This document shows, piece by piece, positions 53,701-64,000 of a stretch of 64,000 nucleotides of DNA (position 1 is the first letter of the stretch; each line of letters opens with the position of its first letter). The position numbers and the translations under genes are program-made. The notes below the pieces were generated by a model. That model was given only the letters and a program-made list of their open reading frames with translations, did no database searches and was not told the origin of the DNA. Origin of the DNA: Luidia sarsii (lineage: Eukaryota; Echinodermata; Asteroidea; Paxillosida; Luidiidae); assembly GCA_949987565.1 (NCBI GenBank), contig OX465116.1, forward strand, positions 2,081,726 through 2,145,725, given 5' to 3'.

Positions 53701-56700
53701 CATTGTGGATCTGATCACGGTGGCTGAGAGAAAAACCAATGGGGTCAGGCGGAATGGGATCACGGGACCGCCGTTGGGTGAGGATGCCGCCAAGGTCACG
53801 GAAGGGGTCGGGCGGAAGTGGAAAAGGTCACAAGGTCCTTGCATCCCGGACGGTCAGTCATACCAGCAGAAAATTTCCGACATGACCAAAGGACTGATGA
53901 CAGCGGCACTCCTTATGACATACTGCTACATGTATAGTATGACACACAATTATAGGATCCTGACCTGATGAATCAAGGTTTTTTTTTTTGGGGTGAAGCA
54001 ACTATTTCATCCAGCCTTACCTGCCTGATTGTTTTCAGCAGGCAATCAGGCAAAGCACTGATTATAGTGTTTAATTACACGTCAAGTGGGGCAGACTCCT
54101 CTTGAAGTACATTCTCCTTGATGCCAGGGATGTAAGACTTCCAAAAAAAATTCCTGATTTCCTGAAATGACATGATTTTTTTTTTTTTTTTAATGTCAAA
54201 CTTGCATCTCAAACTGCTAAATTGTATCGGTTGAAACTTCAAAACCTGAAGGGTGCCTGTACCCATGCCGTGAATCTCGCAATCGCATCGCTTGGTTGCG
54301 TAAGCGCTCACTTGCAGTCGCACAATTTGTTGGCCTTGGGTGATTTTCAGGAAATGACTTGGTCGGTCACTTACATCCCTGTGATGCAAAATCATTCTGT
54401 ATCTACTGAGCTTTTTTTTATTGTTGTATAGGAGCTGTGTAAAATTAGGACCCTGGGCGGCGGAGGTGAATTGGTCATTTCTCTTTCCTTGCTAATGTTA
54501 ATATATATGTGCACTTTCTCTGTCCATCCTCTGTTCAGGAACTCTGTTGGGCCACCACCCATACATGATCCACCGAGCAGGAGAGAACAAGTGAGTGAGA
54601 AAAATCAATTACAGGGCAAAGACTATTGTGACCCACTCTTCCAAAAAAAAAAAAGTCCAGATTTCTCAAAATGTTGCTTTAGACGTGCATGGAAAGGCCA
54701 TTTATAAGGCTAAGCTTTGATTGGATGTATGTTTATGTTTGACGCCTGCAGCATATTGCATTTTGGATTTGTCAGAAAATGTGTACATTCATTCTGTAAA
54801 ATTTGTTGAAAGGACTTAAGGAGCAACAAGATCCCTTCCCTACTCCTTGCCCTTCTCTTTGATCTTTCCCCCTCTTCTCACTAATCCCTACCCTACTCCT
54901 TGCCCTTCTCTTTGATCTTTCCCCCTCTTCTCACTAATCCCTACCCTACTCCTTGCCCTTCTCTTTGATCTTTCCCCCTCTTCTCACTAATCCCTACCCT
55001 ACTCCTTGCCCTTCTCTTTGATCTTTCCCCCTCTTCTCACTAATCCCTACCCTACTCCTTGCCCTTCTCTTTGATCTTTCCCCCTCTTCTCACTAATCCC
55101 TACCCTACTCCTTGCCCTTCTCTTTGATCTTTCCCCCTCTTCTCACTAATCCCTACCCTACTCCTTGCCCTTCTCTTTGATCTTTCCCCCTCTTCTCACT
55201 AATCCCTACACTACCCCTTGCCCTTTCCTTTGATCTCTCCCTACCAGCTTCACGCTTTGTCCTTTGTTTCTCATCCGTGTCCTATTCACTTTCTCCCCCT
55301 TCCTTCGTGTACATGTATCTGTTTTGTCCTTGTCACTCTGCCTTTGAGAAAGGTCCTGCTAGGATCGAAACGTCAGGCCCACTAAATTTTAAGAGCAACA
55401 AGCCAGTTAAGAAAGAAAACAAGGCTGAAACCATTGAGTAGAAACTCATTGTATTCTCTCTTTTTGAATCAAATTCATCATTTCTGGTTATGAACATTGA
55501 AAATATAGGTATAAGTAGATGTGTAAAATATTTATTTTGAAAGAGAAAGAAAAGAAGGATTTTCCCCTCTCTGTACATGAAATGGCCCTGTACACAAGAC
55601 CACACACAGCGACTTAAGTACCTTTTTTTGCAGAGCGGATCACAATTCGACTGGGCTCAAGTTCTGTGAATCACCACTCTATGAGAGGTAGAGCGCGTGC
55701 TGTATCCGGCCCCTGAGGGGGTGTCAGTGGTGGTTGCCTTCCCAAAATTTTAATAGTCATCTATCTTTGCTGGGATGTCGGAGCCAGTCAGAAGCATTCA
55801 ACCATTAACTGCCACATCTTTCCACATTATACAGGATTCTGCTAAAAACAAATCCCTAAACAAAGATGCATTTATCATCAAGCCATGGCAGTTTGGTGGT
55901 CAAAACTTCACAAGAGATCAAGCCTCTAGCCCGAAAGATGCAAGAAGCATACCCTCCTCTCCTCCCTGTCTTTCTCCGTTTCTCCATTCCTTCTCCCTCC
56001 CTCCTCCCTCCCTCCTCCCTCCCTTCTCCCTCCCTTCTCCCTCCCTTCTCCCTCCCTTCTCCCTTCCTTCTCCCTCCATTCTCCCTCCCTTCTCCCTCCC
56101 TTCTCCCTCCCTTCTCCCTCCCTTCTCCCTCCCTTCTCCCTCCCTTCTCCCTTCCTTCTCCCTCCATTCTCCCTCCCTTCTCCCTCCCTTCTCCCTCCCT
56201 TCTCCCTCCCTTCTCCCTCCCTTCTCCCTCCCTTCTCCCTCCCTTCTCCCTCCCTTCTCCCTTCCTTCTCCCTCCATTCTCCCTCCCTTCTCCTTCACAA
56301 GCCATGGCAGTTTGGCCGTCAAAACCTCACAAAAGATCAAGCCTCTAGCCCGAAAGATGCAAGAGGCATACCCTCCTCTCCTCCCTGTCTCTCTCCGTTT
56401 CTCCCTTCCTTCTCCCTCCCTTCTCCCTCCCTTCTCCCTCCCTTCTCCCTCCCTCCCTTCTCCCTCCCTTCTCCCTCCCTTCTCCCTTACTTCTTCCTTA
56501 CTTCTTTCTCCCTTCTCCCTCCCTTCTCCTTCCCTTCTCCCCCACTTCCTTCTCCCTCCCTTCTCCCTCTCTTCCTTCTCCCTCCCTTCTCCTTCCCGCC
56601 CATCTCCCTTCCTTCTCCCCCACTTCTCCCTCCTTTCTCCCTCCCTTTTCCCTTACTTCTTTCTTTCTCCCTTCCTGTTCCCTCCCTCCTCCTTCCCTCC

Positions 56701-59700
56701 CTTCTCCCTCCCTTCTCCCTCACTTCCTTCTCCCTCCCTTCTCCTTCTCTCCCTTCTCCCTCCCTTCTCCCTCCCTTCTCCCTCTCTTCCTTCTCCCTCC
56801 CTTCTTCTTCCCGCCCATCTCGCTTCCTTCTCCCTCCTCCTTCCCTCCCTTCTCCCTCCCTTCTCCCTCACTTCCTTCTCCCTCCCTTCTCCTTCTCTCC
56901 CTTCTCCCTCCCTTCTCCATCACTTCCTTCTCCCTCCCTCCCTTCTCCCTCCCTCCCTTCTCCCTTCCTTCTCCCTCCCTTCTCCCTCCCTTCTTCCTCC
57001 CTTCTCCCTCCCTTCTCCCTTACTTCTTTCTCCCTTCTCCCTCCCTTCTCCTTCCCGCCCATCTCCCTTCCTTCTCCCCCACTTCCTTCTCCGTGTCTTC
57101 TTTCTCCCTTCTCCCTCACTTCTTTTCCCCTCCCTTCTCCCTCCCTCCATTCTCCTTCCCGCCCTTCTCCCTCCCTTCTCCCCACTTCCTTCTCCCTCCC
57201 TTCTCCTTCCCTAACTTCTCCCTCCCTTCTCCCTTACTTCTTTCTCCCTTCCTGTTCCCTCCCTCCTCCTTCCCTCCCTTCTCCATCCCTTCTCCCTCAC
57301 TTCCTTCTCCCTCTCTCTCCTTCCCTCCCTTCTCCCTCCCTTCTCCCTCACTTCCTTCTCCCTCCCTCCCTTCTCCCTTCCTTCTCCCTCACTTCTCCCT
57401 CCCTTCTCCCTCCCTTCTCCCTTACTTCTTTCTTTCTCCCTTCCTGTTCCCTCCCTCCTCCTTCCCTCCCTTCTCCCTCCCTTCTCCCTCACTTCGTTCT
57501 CCCTCCCTTCTCCTTCTCTCCCTTCTCCCTCCCTTCTCCCTCCCTTCCTTCTCCCTCCCTCCCTTCTCCCTCCCTCCCTTCTCCCTTCCTTCTCCCTCCC
57601 TTCTCCCTCCCTTCTCCCTCCCTTCTCCCTCCCTTCTCTGTCCCTTCTCCCTCCCTTCTCCCTCCCTTCTCCCTTACTTCTTTCTCCCTTCTCCCTCCCT
57701 TCTCCTTCCCTTCTCCCCCACTTCCTTCTCCCTCCCTTCTCCCTCCCTTCTCCCTCTCTTCCTTCTCCCTCTCTTCTCCTTCCCGCCCATCTCCCTTCCT
57801 TCTCCCACACTTCCTTCTCCGTCCCTTCTTTCTCCCTTCTCCTTCACTTCTTTTCCCCTCCCTTCTCCCTCGCTCCATTCTCCTTCCCGCCCTTCTCCCT
57901 CCCTTCTCCCCACTTCCTTCTCCCTCCATTCTCCTTCCCTCCCTTCTCCCTCACTTCCTTCGCCCTCCCTTCTCCCCCACTTCCTTCTCCCTCCCTTCTC
58001 CTTCCCTCCCTTCTCCCTCACTTCCTTCTCCCTCCCTTCTCCTTCCCTCCCTTCTCCTTCTCTCCCTTCTCCCTCCCTTCTCCCCCATTTCATTCTCCCT
58101 CCCTTCTCCTTCCCTCCCTTCTCCCTCACTTCCTTGTCCCTCCCTTCTCCTTCCCTCCCTTCTCCCTCACTTCCTTCGCCCTCCCTTCTCCTTCACTCCC
58201 TTCTCCCTCACTTCCTTCGCCCTCCCTTCTCCTTCGCTCCCTTCTCCCTTACTTCTCACCACTTCCTTCTCCCTCCCTTCTCCTTCCCTCCCTTCTCCCT
58301 CACTTCCTTCACCGTCCCTTCTCCTTCCCTCCCTTCTCCCCCACTTCCTTCTTTTCCCTCCCCGCTCCTTCCCTCCCTTCTCCCTCACTTCCTTCGCCCT
58401 CCCTTCTCCTTCCCTCCCTTCTCCCTCACTTCCTTCTCCCTCCCTTCTCCTTCCCTCCCTTCTCCTTCTCTTCCTTCTCCCTCCCTTCTCCTTCCCTCCC
58501 TTCTCCTTCCCTCCCTTCTCCCTCCCTTCTCACCACTTCCTTCTCCCTCCCTTCTCCTTCCCTCCCTTCTCCCTCCCTTCTCACCACTTCCTTTTCCCTC
58601 CCTTCTCCTTCCCTCCCTTCTCCCTCAATTTCTTCGCCCTCCCTTCTCCTTCCCTCCCTTCTCCCCCACTTCCTTCTCCCTTCCTTCTCCTTCCCTCCCT
58701 TCTCCCCCCTTCTCCCCCACTTCCTTCTCCCTCCCATCTCCTTCCCTCCCTTCTCCCCCACTTCCTTCACCCTCCCTTCTCCTTCCCTCCCTTCTCCCTC
58801 ACTTCCTTCACCCTCCCTTCTCCTTCCCTCCCTTCTCCCCCACTTCCTTCTCCCTCCCTTCTCCTTCCCTTCCTTCTCCCTCCCTTCCTTCTCCCTCCCT
58901 TCTCCTTCCCTCTCTTCTCCCACCCTTCCTTCTCTCTCCCTTCTCCTTCCCCCTTCTCCCTCACTTCCTTCGCCCTCCCTTCTCCTTCCCTCCATTCTCC
59001 ATCCCTCCCTTCTCCCTCCCTTCTCCCCCCACTTCCTTCTCCCTCACTTCTCACCACTTCCTTCGCCTCCCTTCTCCTTCCCTCCCTTCTCCCCCACTTC
59101 CTTCTCCCTCCCTTCTCGTTCCCTCCCTTCTCCCCAACTTCCTTCTCCCTCCCTTCTCCTTCCCTCCCTTCTCCCTCCCTTCCTTCTCCCTCCTTTCTCC
59201 TTCCCTCCCTTTTCCCTCCCTTCTCCCCCACTTCCTTCTCCCTCCCATCTCCTTCCCTCCCTTCTCCCCCACTTCCTTCACCCTCCCTTCTCCTTCCCTC
59301 CCTTCTCCCTCACTTCCTTCACCCTCCCTTCTCCTTCCCTCCCTTCTCCCATCCTTCCTTCTCTCTCCCTTTTCCTTCCCCCTTCTCCCTCACTTCCTTC
59401 GCCCTCCCTTCTCCTTCCCTCCATTCTCCTTCCCTCCCTTCTCCCTCCCTTCTCCCCACTTCCTTCTCCCTCCCTTCTCCCCCACTTTCTTCTCCCTCCC
59501 TTCTCCTTCCCTCCCTTCTCCCTCCCTTCTCCCTCCCTTCCTTCTCCCTCCCTTCTCCTTCCCTCCCTTCTCCCACCCTTCCTTCTCTCTCCCTTCTCCT
59601 TCCCTCCCTTCTCCCCCACTTCCTTCTCCCTCCCTTCTCCTTCCCTCCCTTCTCCCTCCCTTCCTTCTCCCTCCCTTCTCCTTCCCTCCCTTCTCCCACC

Positions 59701-62271
59701 CTTCCTTCTCTCTCCCTTCTCCTTTCCCCCTTCTCCCTCACTTCCTTCGCCCTCTCTTCTCCTTCCCTCCCTTTTCCTTCCCTTCTCCCTCACTTCCTTC
59801 TCCCTCCCTTCTCCTTCCCTCCCTTCTCCCTCACTTCCTTCTCCCTCCCTTCTCCTTCCCTCCCTTCTCCCTCACTTCCTTCTCCCTCCCTTCTCCTTCC
59901 CTCCCTTCTCCCTCACTTCCTTCGCCCTCCCTTCTCCCCCACTTCCTTCTCCCTCCCTTCTCCTTCACTCCCTTCTCCCTCACTTCCTTCTCCCTCCCTT
60001 CTCCTTCCCTCCCTTCTCCCTCCCTTCTCACCACTTCCTTCTCCCTCCCTTCTCCTTCCCTCCCTTCTCCCTCACTTCCTTCACCGTCCCTTCTCCTTCC
60101 GTCCCTACTCCCCCACTTCCTTCTCCCTCCCTTCTCCTTCCCTCCCTTCTCCTTCCCTCCCTTCTCCCTCAATTTCTTCACCCTCCCTTCTCCTTCCCTC
60201 CCTTCTCCCCCACTTCCTTCTCCCTTCCTTCTCCTTCCCTCCCTTCTCCCTCCCTTCTCCCCCACTTCCTTCTCCCTCCCATCTCCTTCCCTCCCTTCTC
60301 CCCCACTTCCTTCACCCTCCCTTCTCCTTCCCTCCCTTCTCCCTCACTTCCTTCACCCTCCCTTCTCCTTCCCTCCCTTCTCCCCCACTTCCTTCTCCCT
60401 CCCTTCTCCTTCCCTCCCTTCTCCCTCCCTTCCTTCTCCCTCCCTTCTCCTTCCCTCCCTTCTCCCATCCTTCCTTCTCTCTCCCTTTTCCTTCCCCCTT
60501 CTCCCTCACTTCCTTCGCCCTCCCTTCTCCTTCCCTCCATTCTCCTTCCCTCCCTTCTCCCTCCCTTCTCCCCACTTCCTTCTCCCTCCCTTCTCCCCCA
60601 CTTTCTTCTCCCTCCCTTCTCCTTCCCTCCCTTCTCCCTCCCTTCTCCCTCCCTTCCTTCTCCCACCCTTCTCCTTCCCTCCCTTCTCCCACCCTTCCTT
60701 CTCTCTCCCTTCTCCTTCCCTCCCTTCTCCCCCACTTCCTTCTCCCTCCCTTCTCCTTCCCTCCCTTCTCCCTCCCTTCCTTCTCCCTCCCTTCTCCTTC
60801 CCTCCCTTCTCCCACCCTTCCTTCTCTCTCCCTTCTCCTTTCCCCCTCCTCCCTCACTTCCTTCGCCCTCTCTTCTCCTTCCCTCCCTTTTCCTTCCCTT
60901 CTCCCTCACTTCCTTCTCCCTCCCTTCTCCTTCCCTCCCTTCTCCCTCACTTCCTTCTCCCTCCCTTCTCCTTCCCTCCCTTCTCCCTCACTTCCTTCTC
61001 CCTCCCTTCTCCTTCCCTCCCTTCTCCCTCACTTCCTTCGCCCTCCCTTCTCCCCCACTTCCTTCTCCCTCCCTTCTCCTTCACTCCCTTCTCCCTCACT
61101 TCCTTCTCCCTCCCTTCTCCTTCCCTCCCTTCTCCCTCCCTTCTCACCACTTCCTTCTCCCTCCCTTCTCCTTCCCTCCCTTCTCCCTCACTTCCTTCAC
61201 CGTCCCTTCTCCTTCCGTCCCTACTCCCCCACTTCCTTCTCCCTCCCTTCTCCTTCCCTCCCTTCTCCTTCCCTCCCTTCTCCCTCAATTTCTTCACCCT
61301 CCCTTCTCCTTCCCTCCCTTCTCCCCCACTTCCTTCTCCCTTCCTTCTCCTTCCCTCCCTTCTCCCTCCCTCCCTTCTCCCTCCCTCCCTTCTCCCTCCC
61401 TTCTCCCCCACTTCCTTCTCCCTCCCATCTCCTTCCCTCCCTTCTCCCCCACTTCCTTCACCCTCCCTTCTCCTTCCCTCCCTTCTCCCTCACTTCCTTC
61501 ACCCTCCCTTCTCCTTCCCTCCCTTCTCCCCCACTTCCTTCTCCCTCCCTTCTCCTTCCCTCCCTTCTCCCTCCCTTCCTTCTCCCTCCCTTCTCCTTCC
61601 CTCCCTTCTCCCATCCTTCCTTCTCTCTCCCTTTTCCTTCCCCCTTCTCCCTCACTTCCTTCGCCCTCCCTTCTCCTTCCCTCCATTCTCCTTCCCTCCC
61701 TTCTCCCTCCCTTCTCCCCACTTCCTTCTCCCTCCCTTCTCCCCCACTTTCTTCTCCCTCCCTTCTCCTTCCCTCCCTTCTCCCCCACTTCCTTCTCCCT
61801 CCCTTCTCCTTCCCTCCCTTCTCCCTCACTTCCTTCACCCTCCCTTCTCCCTCCCTTCTCCCCCACTTCCTTCTCCCTCCCTTCTCCCTCACTTTCTTCT
61901 CCCTCCCTTCTCCTTCCCTCCCTTCTCCCTCCCTTCTCCCTCACTTCCTTCTCCCTCCCTTCTCCCTCACTTCCTTCTCCCTCCCTTCTCCTTCCCTCCC
62001 TTCTCCCTTACTTCTGCATCCTGCAGCCTACATGAAGATCTGCAAGGTTTCCTCCGCATAGGGGAAGCCAGTTCACTTTGCAGTGAGTCACCACAGCTCT
62101 CAAATTTTCTTGTTTGACATTCCTTGTGGCAGATCCGACGAGAGGTGGAGACCAGCTATGGGGTTGACCTACTGGGCCAAGAGTGCCATCAACGATGAGG
62201 AGATACAGAAAAAGCACGACGACTACCATGCCAATCTTATGAAAGAGCTTGCCGAGAAGGGACGCATATAG
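47739..62271 (+). CDS. Phytanoyl-CoA dioxygenase (PhyH) family protein (complete, 276 aa)
   Basis: An Fe(II)/2-oxoglutarate-dependent oxygenase of the PhyH superfamily; the substrate is unknown. Exons 47739-47867 (MAESPKAKRQRTGEG), 49371-49544, 51754-51904, 52962-53147, 54539-54590 and 62133-62271 (TAG). All phases agree and sum to 831 nt. The iron-binding HxD is H141-D143 in CTPPHQDGKYF. The distal histidine is H225 in HHPYMIHRAGEN. The 2-oxoglutarate arginine is R235 or R237 in SDERWRPAMGLTYW. ITFWLALDDADAENGCLYYV (153-172) is the family's core strand block. Residues 193-213 are a charged helix (FEDWMKDTEEEMTAKK) just before the distal strand. The N-terminus has KAKRQR, a possible nuclear signal; no peroxisomal PTS1 at the C-terminus (KGRI) and no obvious PTS2, unlike classical PHYH. 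Intron 5 (7.5 kb) contains a 6-kb pyrimidine tract. Confidence 0.92.
47888..48341. mobile_element. TAGTCCGAGTAACTTGGA-family element, long copy (454 bp), PhyH intron 1
   Basis: Left TAGTCAGAGTAACTTGGACC, AAATTTGGAAATTGGAGAAT, CGGGTGACTGTAG. Right AGTCACCTGACCCTCCAATT, TCCAAATTT, GGTTCCAAGTTACTCGGAGTA is its inverted partner (about 80 bp). It starts 21 bp after the exon 1 donor. Confidence 0.8.
48490..48815. mobile_element. TAGTCCGAGTAACTTGGA-family element, copy 5 (right end missing)
   Basis: TAGTCCAAGTAACTTGGACC, CGACAAATCACC, GGAGGGTCAGTTGACT. The interior CCGTGAAACCAAAATGGGTG, GGATTCAGATTCC and GTTTTACTCACGTTTGG is shared with the copy at 35643. The two copies here are about 150 bp apart. 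Confidence 0.7.
50391..51043 (-). mobile_element. TTAA-flanked MITE, copy A (653 bp, best preserved)
   Basis: Exact TTAA on both sides (50387-50390, 51044-51047). Termini CCACTTCGCGCCGGGG and CCCGGCGTGAAGTGG are inverted repeats. TTAA duplications with short CC-starting repeats are the piggyBac superfamily signature. A G-run at 50404-50423 lies just inside the left end. No transposase. It lies in PhyH intron 2. Related copies: 22598-23225, 27510-27885, 20290-20538, and the flanks of 32187-32752. Confidence 0.82.
52021..52458. mobile_element. TGTGACCCGGCACAGC element with inverted termini (438 bp), PhyH intron 3
   Basis: Left TGTGACCCGGCACAGCGACA, TGAGGAATATCCCACC. Right GTGGGGGTTATTCCTCATTA, TGCTGTGCCGGGTCACA. 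No ORF. A half copy lies at 45065-45225. Confidence 0.82.
54030..54110 (+). mobile_element. SINE-like tail fragment
   Basis: TTGTTTTCAGCAGGCAATCA, GGCAAAGCACTGATTATAGT and CAAGTGGGGCAGACTCCTCT correspond to the 3' part of the SINE-like copy at 15036-15780 with its hAT insert removed. Confidence 0.6.
54826..55240. repeat. 53-bp minisatellite, PhyH intron 5
   Basis: About seven near-identical units: ATCCCTACCCTACTCCTTGC, CCTTCTCTTTGATCTTTCCC, CCTCTTCTCACTA. The period is 53 bp. It shares its core with the array at 8700-9215. Confidence 0.93.
55340..55391 (+). mobile_element. GGTCCTGCTAGGATCGAAACGTC repeat fragment
   Basis: CCTTTGAGAAAGGTCCTGCT, AGGATCGAAACGTCAGGCCC, ACTAAATTTT. It is among the least diverged copies of this short family. 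It ends exactly where unique intron sequence resumes. Confidence 0.75.
55960..62015. repeat. 6-kb polypyrimidine (TTCTCCCTCCC)n array with ~1.1-kb higher-order repeats, PhyH intron 5
   Basis: Almost every base on the plus strand is C or T. Basic units are CCCTTCTCCCTC, CTCACTTCCTTC and CTTCTCCTTCCC. The marker TTCTCTCTCCCTTTTCCTTC recurs near 59362, 60478 and 61622, a higher-order period of about 1.12-1.14 kb with three copies. The right edge is 118 bp before the acceptor of the last PhyH exon. Plus-strand open frames up to 1674 codons of SLPSPSLLPPF are artefacts of a stop-free C/T alphabet. Confidence 0.96.
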
Positions 62272-64000
62272 GTGGAGTGGAGTGCACCCTCTACTGTCGG
62301 CAATATGCCAGCTGACCCGTTTGGCGACCACCCCACCACAGTTCAAAACAGTAACCTTAAAGGGCAGACTCTGAAAAAGAATTCTTTTGATATTTGTTTG
62401 GTTAAAGAAATAGTGGAAATATCTTTAACAAAATCCAACAGCATTACAAATGCTTTTTTCTTCTCATTAAATTGAGAGATAAACTGTTTGTTTGGGACAA
62501 AACTTTTGGCCACCTGTACAAATTTCTCGAAGTTGTGAGCAACTTGTAGTACATGTAGTTGAATTTGATTTGACGAATTTGGAAGAAGGATTGAAATGCA
62601 TCGATGGTCCAAGAGCTTTTTTCTAAATTTGAATATAAAACTGTAGATTTGCTGTTTTCCATACCGTACCTTTATCAATAACTGTTAATAATTGCACCAG
62701 ATTATACCACTAATTGGTTTATTTATAACAATACAAGTACAATTTTTAACTCGACTATATAATCTTAAATGGAGGGTATACCGTTTGCAAAGTTCCCAAT
62801 TTCAGGGCATTCCAAATTTGAGAAATCATTTACTCATCAGAATATTTGTAATGGTGTCAGACATTCTGTGAAATTTTAGTGCTTGAAAATCTGGCGTTTT
62901 TTTAGAAAAAGAGTTCCTTTTTCAAATACCACCCTCTACATGTACTGGTTTGTCTCAAAAAAGTTGGTATTTAATTTAATTTCCGCAGTTTTTCTCCTGA
63001 CATGGTAGACAGATTGAACCGGAAGTTATGCAGATGTGTAATTTTATGTCAACGTCCAGTTTGATGAAGTATAGAAGCAGTCCTTTGATCTTTGCAAGAT
63101 GGTGCACCTTACCTTTAACAAGCACAGTTGTTAAAGGCCCAATACAACATTGGGAAGATCGGGAAACATTCGATGTCCACATATTTCCTTCTAATTTACA
63201 CAGTTTGTAGATGGTCATGATAGAATCCTCATGTTGAGGATGCTGTACTTTTCCAGAAATCTTCACTCAAACATCGCCAAACAGTTTATAACTGCCCAGT
63301 AATCAACTATTTCTTACAGTACAGAATGGTGCGTAAACCATGATGGTTTTTGTTTACTTTCTCAGATTAACATTTGAGTTGAAACCTTTGCAGTATTGCT
63401 TTTTTGGAATGTTTTATGGTTTAACACACAAACTATGCCAATCTTTTGACCTTTGCCAATGTTGTATAGGGGCTTTAAATAGGTAAAGCATTAGAAAGGG
63501 CAAACCATAGGTGCAAATTTCAACAGAAACACTTGCCCCTTCTTATGCAGGTAAGCATGCAGTGCTAAGCACTTTGGGATGGGCAAACCCTCTGGGTTAT
63601 TTTTCGTTATTTCTCTTGTGGTAAAGTTTATATAGAGTATATACATGGTTATTGTGTTTTTATTTTATTTTTAATGCAGAGTGGATTTTTATTTCCTTTT
63701 CAGAAGTCTTTATTTTTAGATGTAAAATTTACGTCACAACTCACAACTAAGGAATTAGGGTACTCTGATTCTGAACGGGGTTAATGAAAAAATGCATATT
63801 TTTTATTATTCTTATTACTGAAATATAGTAAAAAGGTATTAATGTGGAAATGGCAGTATTATTATTTTGTGATGATTTTAGGGGATGAAAGTTGAGAGGT
63901 CACACAATGGCAAATTTAAAGACAATTTTGAAGACATTGATGTGGATATTTTTAGATTGTCGTTGTGGGATATAGACTATCTGCTGGTATCTACATGTAC
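62272..64000. other. 3' flank of the PhyH gene
   Basis: AT-rich, with no further exon recognised. It contains one inverted-repeat element (63131-63479). The 3' UTR end could not be placed. Confidence 0.5.
63131..63479. mobile_element. ATACAACATTGG inverted-repeat element, copy B
   Basis: Left TTAAAGGCCCAATACAACAT then TGGGAAGATC. Right GACCTTTGCCAATGTTGTAT then AGGGGCTTTAAA. The interior AATTTACACAGTTTGTAGAT matches copy A (14297-14655) in reverse orientation. About 349 bp. Confidence 0.78.

Noticed and set aside
57093..62117. Plus-strand open frame of 1674 codons (Ser/Pro/Leu/Phe-rich)
   Set aside because: It lies in a C/T-only tract, where stop codons (all of which need A) cannot occur. 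No domain, no codon bias, and similar frames open in other phases.

Overview
This is a stretch of animal nuclear DNA. Coding sequence lies in short exons with GT..AG introns, and the conceptual proteins match conserved metazoan families closely (SPRYD7, PCID2, CWC15). Introns and spacers are packed with minisatellites, short inverted-repeat transposons and SINE-like copies. The mix of vertebrate-like housekeeping genes, a bacterial/plant-like D-cysteine desulfhydrase family gene and abundant TGTACA-type simple repeats fits a marine invertebrate deuterostome (cephalochordate, echinoderm or hemichordate). I cannot fix the phylum from sequence alone.

Layout. 1-1892: the last two coding exons of SPRYD7 (+), with two minisatellites in its introns. 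5265-16582: PCID2 (-), eleven recognisable coding exons; one expected exon of about 97 bp is absent from the intron that carries about 2.4 kb of 21-bp repeats. 17516-21739: complete CWC15 (+), head-to-head with PCID2 and 934 bp away. 25005-35052: complete nine-exon PLP-dependent D-cysteine desulfhydrase / ACC deaminase-like gene (-), 379 aa. 35053-41451: spacer made largely of nested inverted-repeat elements, (TGTACA)n and a well-formed hammerhead-ribozyme motif. 41452-44881: complete four-exon SLC16/monocarboxylate-transporter-like gene (+), 436 aa. 47739-62271: complete six-exon phytanoyl-CoA dioxygenase (PhyH) family gene (+), 276 aa, whose last intron contains a 6-kb almost pure pyrimidine tract. 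62272-64000: 3' flank with one more inverted-repeat element.

The genes do not form a pathway. SPRYD7 is of unknown function, PCID2 acts in mRNA export, CWC15 in splicing, the PLP enzyme in amino-acid metabolism, the SLC16 protein in transport, and the PhyH protein is an Fe(II)/2-oxoglutarate oxygenase. Only the PCID2/CWC15 pair suggests shared regulation, through a divergent promoter.

The main novelty is in the repeats: several inverted-repeat families with visible target-site duplications; an 18-bp minisatellite that seems to have been born inside a copy of one of them; a hAT-like insertion inside a SINE; a 31-bp minisatellite arranged as a giant inverted repeat; and the hammerhead motif with degenerate relatives. 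The very long open frames in the window (up to 1674 codons) come from tandem repeats and are not genes. All exon boundaries were read by eye from splice sites, phase and family similarity; no alignment, transcript or database search was run.
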